DNA of 64,000 nt from Amorphochlora amoebiformis. Lineage: Eukaryota; Cercozoa; Chlorarachniophyceae. Location: positions 1,054,001-1,118,000 of the forward strand of contig BAAHQB010000026.1 in the NCBI GenBank assembly GCA_054601695.1, read 5' to 3'. The notes beneath the pieces were generated by a model. That model made no database searches. It was not told where the DNA came from and was given only the letters and a program-made list of their open reading frames with translations. The position numbers were made by a program, and so were the translations under genes. Below, one piece after another: positions 1 to 64,000 of the stretch; positions within the stretch are counted from its first letter, which is position 1; every line of letters begins with the position of its first letter.

Positions 1-13
1 TATATATATATTA

Positions 14-23120
<23,107 letters not shown>

Positions 23121-24157
23121 TTCACTTCTCACCGAGCACACACCTTCTCTCGCCTCTTTACCCGAGCGCACTCGACAATTCTCAAACGTTGCCTAAGGCT
23201 TCTTCGTCCAATTTGGAGGGTTAGGTTAGTTATCTGCTAGATTGCACCGGTCGCCCTGCCGCTGTCTTTTATGATCTTTGTAAATACCTTCTCGATATCA
23301 ATGAGCGCATATAGCCATATACACTGTCTGTATGTACGTACGCTAGTGCGAGTAGTGTGTGGATACTGATTACGTAACAATTCGTGATCATGAGATCAGA
23401 CTCCATTTACTCTAGTTAATTGATCTACGGCCCTGTCCGGCCTGGCCAGCCTGGAATATAATGTGCACTGAATATGATAATATACAATAGTATACATCAG
23501 ACTGAGTCATACTACAAGTATGTATTACATTGTATATATTGCATGAAAATCGAAGGCGCTTCTTACAACCGCGGTTCAAATTCCATGACAAATATCTAGA
23601 ATATCTTCATCGTGATCACTGACGTACGTATCACACGAATACGTACTAGAGATACGTATTTCTATGTGGTATCTGAGTATATACGTACGTATACGTACGT
23701 ACGTTTACGTACTAGAGATACGTACATACGTCCGTATACTGTACAAATAGACTAGACCAAAATTAGTTATCTAGACTAGCCTTAGGTCCGAAAGCCTATG
23801 AACATACGTACGTACCCATTTTTCAGATCGGCGAGGTTCGTACTAGACGCGGTGGTGCCATCTAGATAATCGATCTAGTATACGCTAGATACGTACGGTC
23901 GGACGTGTATACGTATTCGGACGTGTATACGTATTCGGACGTGTATACGTATTCGGACGTGTATACGTATTCGGACGTGTACGTATTCGGACGTGTATAC
24001 GGACGTGTATACGTATTCGGACGTGTATACGTATTCGTACTTAACGTTTACGTATTCCATGGATCATGAGATCACGAGATCAGATTCGACTCTAGCTATA
24101 ATTAAACTATCCGCAGTGAACATCCTGCAACTAATACTAGTAATACGGATACAACTG

Positions 24158-24197
<40 letters not shown>

Positions 24198-24200
24198 TAG

Positions 24201-24231
<31 letters not shown>

Positions 24232-24262
24232 CATATATATGTACATATACACACACATATGT

Positions 24263-24297
<35 letters not shown>

Positions 24298-24708
24298 TGT
24301 ATATATATGTGTGTGTGTGTGTATGTATTTATTTATGTGCATATGTATGTATAATATATATACTGGATATATCAGTATAAACTATACGCATCAAAATGTT
24401 CAAAGTTTTAACCGTGACAAACAAAAAATTTGAATTCGAATTTTTAGAGTCATCAGATGATTGATGTCGATAAACTAAACACAGACACATAGATTTCAAA
24501 ACCTACGCGTACGCACGTTACCCAATTTAGAGGAATTAACTAGATATAAACTAACTTTATAACTTAGCTACTAGTAGATTTTTGTCTAAATCGTGTCGAT
24601 AAGTGAGGAATCAAGCATGGCTTTCAACTGAGACACTCGTGGGGTAGGTAGCCAGCATGACTGCGAACTGACGCGCGTGGTCCAGCCACGATTTCTGGAC
24701 GACCTTGG
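23121..24708. other. intergenic region between convergent genes
   Basis: The only long non-TA spacer. It lies between the stops of the MFS gene (plus) and the giant gene (minus). It contains many TACGTACGTA palindromic words (about 23,630-23,900), a tandem 18-bp repeat (23,903-24,040), and a related 45-base sequence (GATCATGAGATCAGACTC and similar) on both sides, at 23,389-23,435 and 24,062-24,110. (TA)n lies at 24,160-24,360. No gene was seen. It presumably includes both 3' UTRs and polyadenylation signals. Confidence 0.7.
23903..24040 (+). repeat. 18-bp minisatellite GGACGTGTATACGTATTC
   Basis: About seven or eight head-to-tail units of GGACGTGTATACGTATTC, some shortened to GGACGTGTATAC or GGACGTGTACGTATTC. 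Each unit contains the palindrome GTATAC followed by GTATTC. Confidence 0.93.
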
Positions 24709-49999
<25,291 letters not shown>

Positions 50000-50654
50000 C
50001 TGCCACATCAATTTGCGTTAATATGAGGGGTAACAACATGAAATCAGACCCTAGACGTAGCATTCACCTTATTGTCGACTTTAAACCTATTGACCCTGTC
50101 TCCTGGCATGCAGCCTCCAGGCTTGTAGACTCACCGGGTTGCTGTACATGGAAGGAGTTCACATATAAATCTTGCATTTCTCATGTCAATGTACCTTTCC
50201 ATCCATATCCGATAGATGTTATACAGCAGAACACCGCCTATTTGCCTGTCCACAGCGCGCTCCCAGGCCCCAGAAAGCCCGCCTGATGGCGCTGGAGGTT
50301 GGCACGTGCGTTATTTTTGCGGGTGGAGGTCCATTGAGATCAAGAAATGGGAAAACTCATGCAGTAAAATCGTAAAAAAGAGTTTGATCGGTGTATAATG
50401 TGTATATGGGCAATCGTGGGTCTTCCAAGTTCGAACATTCGGCCTATATCTCAACCAGACTGGGGCTACCCGGTTCGCTGCCTCTGGCCTGGGCGCGTAA
50501 TCGCCGAGGAATTAATTGTAAGGAGGTTTATTTTCGCGGCTCGGTCGTCGAGTGCCGGGTCGCTTCTGTCGCCTTCGCAGCCTGTATACGTAGCGAATCT
50601 TGCTCGTTTACAAGGTATAATTCGCTATATTGTGTCTTTATATTACCCTGATTG
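50000..50654. other. GC-richer stretch with conflicting coding signals
   Basis: Neither TA-rich nor repetitive, so probably exonic in large part, but strand is uncertain. On the minus strand, small AG/GT-bounded islands can extend the giant gene (ETGSIGLKSTI at about 50,080-50,115, phase compatible with 49,999; QIGGVLLYNIYRIWME at about 50,205-50,260). On the plus strand, open stretches give SPPDGAGGWHVRYFCGWRSI and ISQPDWGYPVRCLWPGRVIA. I could not settle it from sequence alone. Confidence 0.4.
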
Positions 50655-51407
50655 AAATATTTCAACCCTGAATCCATCGAACTCCCCTTGAGAGCGTACA
50701 TAATAGCCGTGTCACGGGTCCTCAGTGGCCCTCTACCCACCCCAGGCTACATCCCCCTGCGCTCGCCATGGACAACACATGGAGCATCTACCTTGCCTTT
50801 ACAATCGCTGCCTCCAGCGTCGACTGTTATGGTACTTTTTGAGCCTTTACAGTACAACTTGGGGTACCCCCCTAACTACCATACCCTGACATCCGATATC
50901 ACAGCTGGCACAGTCCGCCTCGTCCGTCCATTCGTCTCGAATCAACGCTTCCCCTCCCCCTCCGTTCATCACAATCCTGCACTCATCCCAAGCTCTCCTC
51001 TCTCCAGCCTCTCCGCTCCGAAATGGCACGAATCGGCAATCAAGGTCTCGACACAAGCCTCCACGAGCATGTTCAAGCCGCGTCGAGGATTGTTTCAAAT
51101 GGTACGTAAGCTTAAAGACTGGAAACAGATGCTTCGGATGACGCTGGTCAACGGTGTCGACGGGCTTCGAGCAAGAGATGCGTTCGACGGTCAAGTAAAC
51201 CGCGGGAATGAGAATGTTACTGTTGGTGAGATGCGTGAAGTCGAGAGGGAGAGTCTGGTTGCTAGTGCGCTGGGTGGGGGGGGAGGAACAGAATCTCGGC
51301 TGGTAGATGACCCGGAGGGGATGGTGGCACGATGGAGAAGATTTACAGAGACGAAGCAGTTTACCACGATGTTGCTTATGGTAGATATGGAGAGCAATAT
51401 GTATTAG
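50655..51407 (+). CDS. unknown protein, C-terminal part (plus strand)
   Basis: An uninterrupted 250-codon frame in DNA of about 50 percent GC ends at TAG (51,405-51,407). Both minus-strand overlaps are much shorter and look like shadows. It contains [40 protein letters not shown], a basic amphipathic stretch ([13 protein letters not shown]), an acidic part, a GGGGG run and the tail [13 protein letters not shown] do not recognise the family. No clear ATG opens it, so it is likely a terminal exon whose 5' exons lie in 50,000-50,650, where other open stretches occur (for example GGWHVRYFCGWRSIEIKKWE near 50,289-50,350). That area also holds possible 5' exons of the minus-strand giant gene, so assignments there conflict. 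Confidence 0.5.
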   Translation, partial: KYFNPESIELPLRAYIIAVSRVLSGPLPTPGYIPLRSPWTTHGASTLPLQSLPPASTVMVLFEPLQYNLGYPPNYHTLTSDITAGTVRLVRPFVSNQRFPSPSVHHNPALIPSSPLSSLSAPKWHESAIKVSTQASTSMFKPRRGLFQMVRKLKDWKQMLRMTLVNGVDGLRARDAFDGQVNRGNENVTVGEMREVERESLVASALGGGGGTESRLVDDPEGMVARWRRFTETKQFTTMLLMVDMESNMY

Positions 51408-63110
<11,703 letters not shown>

Positions 63111-63502
63111 GTAATATATTATGATATATATTCATATATACATATATATATACATATATATATATATATTTGTGTAGTTCTAATGTGTGTGTGTATAATA
63201 TACATAAGGATATATATATTTACAAACTATATGTATATACATTTATATATATATATAAAAACATATATAGATGTATATGTAATATTTGTATTTATATTTG
63301 CATGTGTATACATATGCGTATATTTGAATATATACATGGCACATATGTGAATGCTTTTATAGTGCTGTATTTCTAATCTTATCTCATATACTAGAACTAC
63401 CATATATGTATGTCATTATATAATATTCCTACATCTATGTTATACATATAATATATATACATGTGTGTATAACATATATGTTGTATGTACATATACAATC
63501 CA

Positions 63503-63546
<44 letters not shown>

Positions 63547-63562
63547 CATATATATATATACA
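63111..63562. repeat. TA-rich DNA after the last readable SLC35 exon
   Basis: (TA)n with small mixed islands. No exon was recognised. The C-terminal exon of the transporter is expected further right. Confidence 0.6.
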
Positions 63563-63939
63563 CGTTGTTAAAGCAGCGATCTGGTAGACAAAGAGTCCAG
63601 GATTTGATTAAATTCCGCTCGGATAACTAAATAACTTGATTCGAACGAAGTGCTATATGCACACAGAATATCCTAGAACTACACAAAATAACTCGAGGTC
63701 GAATCTTTCCAGAAGTTTCCGGGGCGTGACATGGCGTGACGCCAAGTCTTGTCACGTTATTACCGGGTGGAATCGGATAGCGCAGGTAGTACTGGATTAG
63801 GTAATCTCCATCAATCTCTGGGATCCCCAGCGATCTCTAGGGATCTCCAGCTTATATTTGACTATGTTTCTATGCTCCATTGATATCTATATGCATTCTC
63901 TTATGTTAACTATATTGTTGCTCTAGCAGTATTATTATA

Positions 63940-63978
<39 letters not shown>

Positions 63979-63990
63979 CATATAATATAT
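63563..63990 (+). repeat. tRNA-related SINE-like element, copy 3
   Basis: It starts GTTGTTAAAGCAGCGATCTGG with a worn B-box-like region (GGATTTGATTAAATTC). It shares the body motifs GGCGTGACATGGCGTGACG, CTTGTCACGTT, ACCGGGT and ATCTCCATCAATCTC with the element at 18,854, and ends in an (ATT)n tail. Its position fits the last intron or the 3' flank of the SLC35-like gene. Confidence 0.6.
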
Positions 63991-64000
63991 ATTTGTATTT

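Noticed and set aside
23875-24060. Arg-Ile-His-Val repeat frame
   Set aside because: It is a translation of the 18-bp minisatellite.
50280-50400. Glycosyltransferase family 17 gene based on GGWHVRYFCGW
   Set aside because: The GWH..YF.G pattern is suggestive, but it is one short segment with no upstream or downstream family motifs and an unsettled strand. I left the function unassigned.

Overview
The window is from a nuclear genome, almost certainly of a unicellular eukaryote. Three long genes are split into many short exons (about 20-730 bp) by GT-AG introns made largely of (TA)n dinucleotide runs. Long stretches of (CCCTAA)n, the vertebrate-type telomere motif, occur internally. I cannot place the species. 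Because (TA)n contains no stop codon and reads as alternating Tyr-Ile, the many long Tyr/Ile open frames across the window are not genes. I built the models by finding GC-richer islands with flanking AG/GT, translating them, and requiring reading phase to carry from exon to exon.

Layout. (1) About 1-23,120, plus strand: an MFS transporter of the Spinster-like type, 22 exons recognised. Its N-terminus lies off the left edge or is unread. Several introns are built of telomere-like repeats that touch the splice sites. (2) 23,121-24,708: intergenic DNA between convergent genes, rich in TACGTA words and an 18-bp minisatellite. (3) 24,709 to at least 49,999, minus strand: a very large gene of about 48-49 recognised exons and about 1,857 codons. 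It encodes a WD40/beta-propeller part, a Ser/Arg-rich linker, a second propeller part, another Ser/Arg-rich segment and a very long coiled coil, ending in a stop at 24,709. (4) 50,000-51,407: GC-richer DNA with a long plus-strand open frame of unknown function. (5) 52,134-63,110, plus strand: an SLC35/nucleotide-sugar-transporter-like membrane protein, 12 exons recognised, running toward the right edge. (6) The right end holds a degenerate tRNA-related SINE-like element. Two further tRNA-like or related elements lie in introns of the first gene.

The most striking feature is not a gene. Introns of all three genes repeatedly contain partial copies of the end of a neighbouring exon, together with its acceptor or donor site, set in (TA)n. 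Around one exon there are about 11 good copies plus 2 worn ones, and the copies become more alike toward the real exon. The introns therefore look built, at least partly, by serial duplication of exon-intron borders. I know of no name for this pattern. A second unusual feature is that several functional-looking splice sites lie directly against telomere-type repeats. The three genes have no evident common pathway: two are membrane transporters and one is a probable cytoskeletal or ciliary scaffold.
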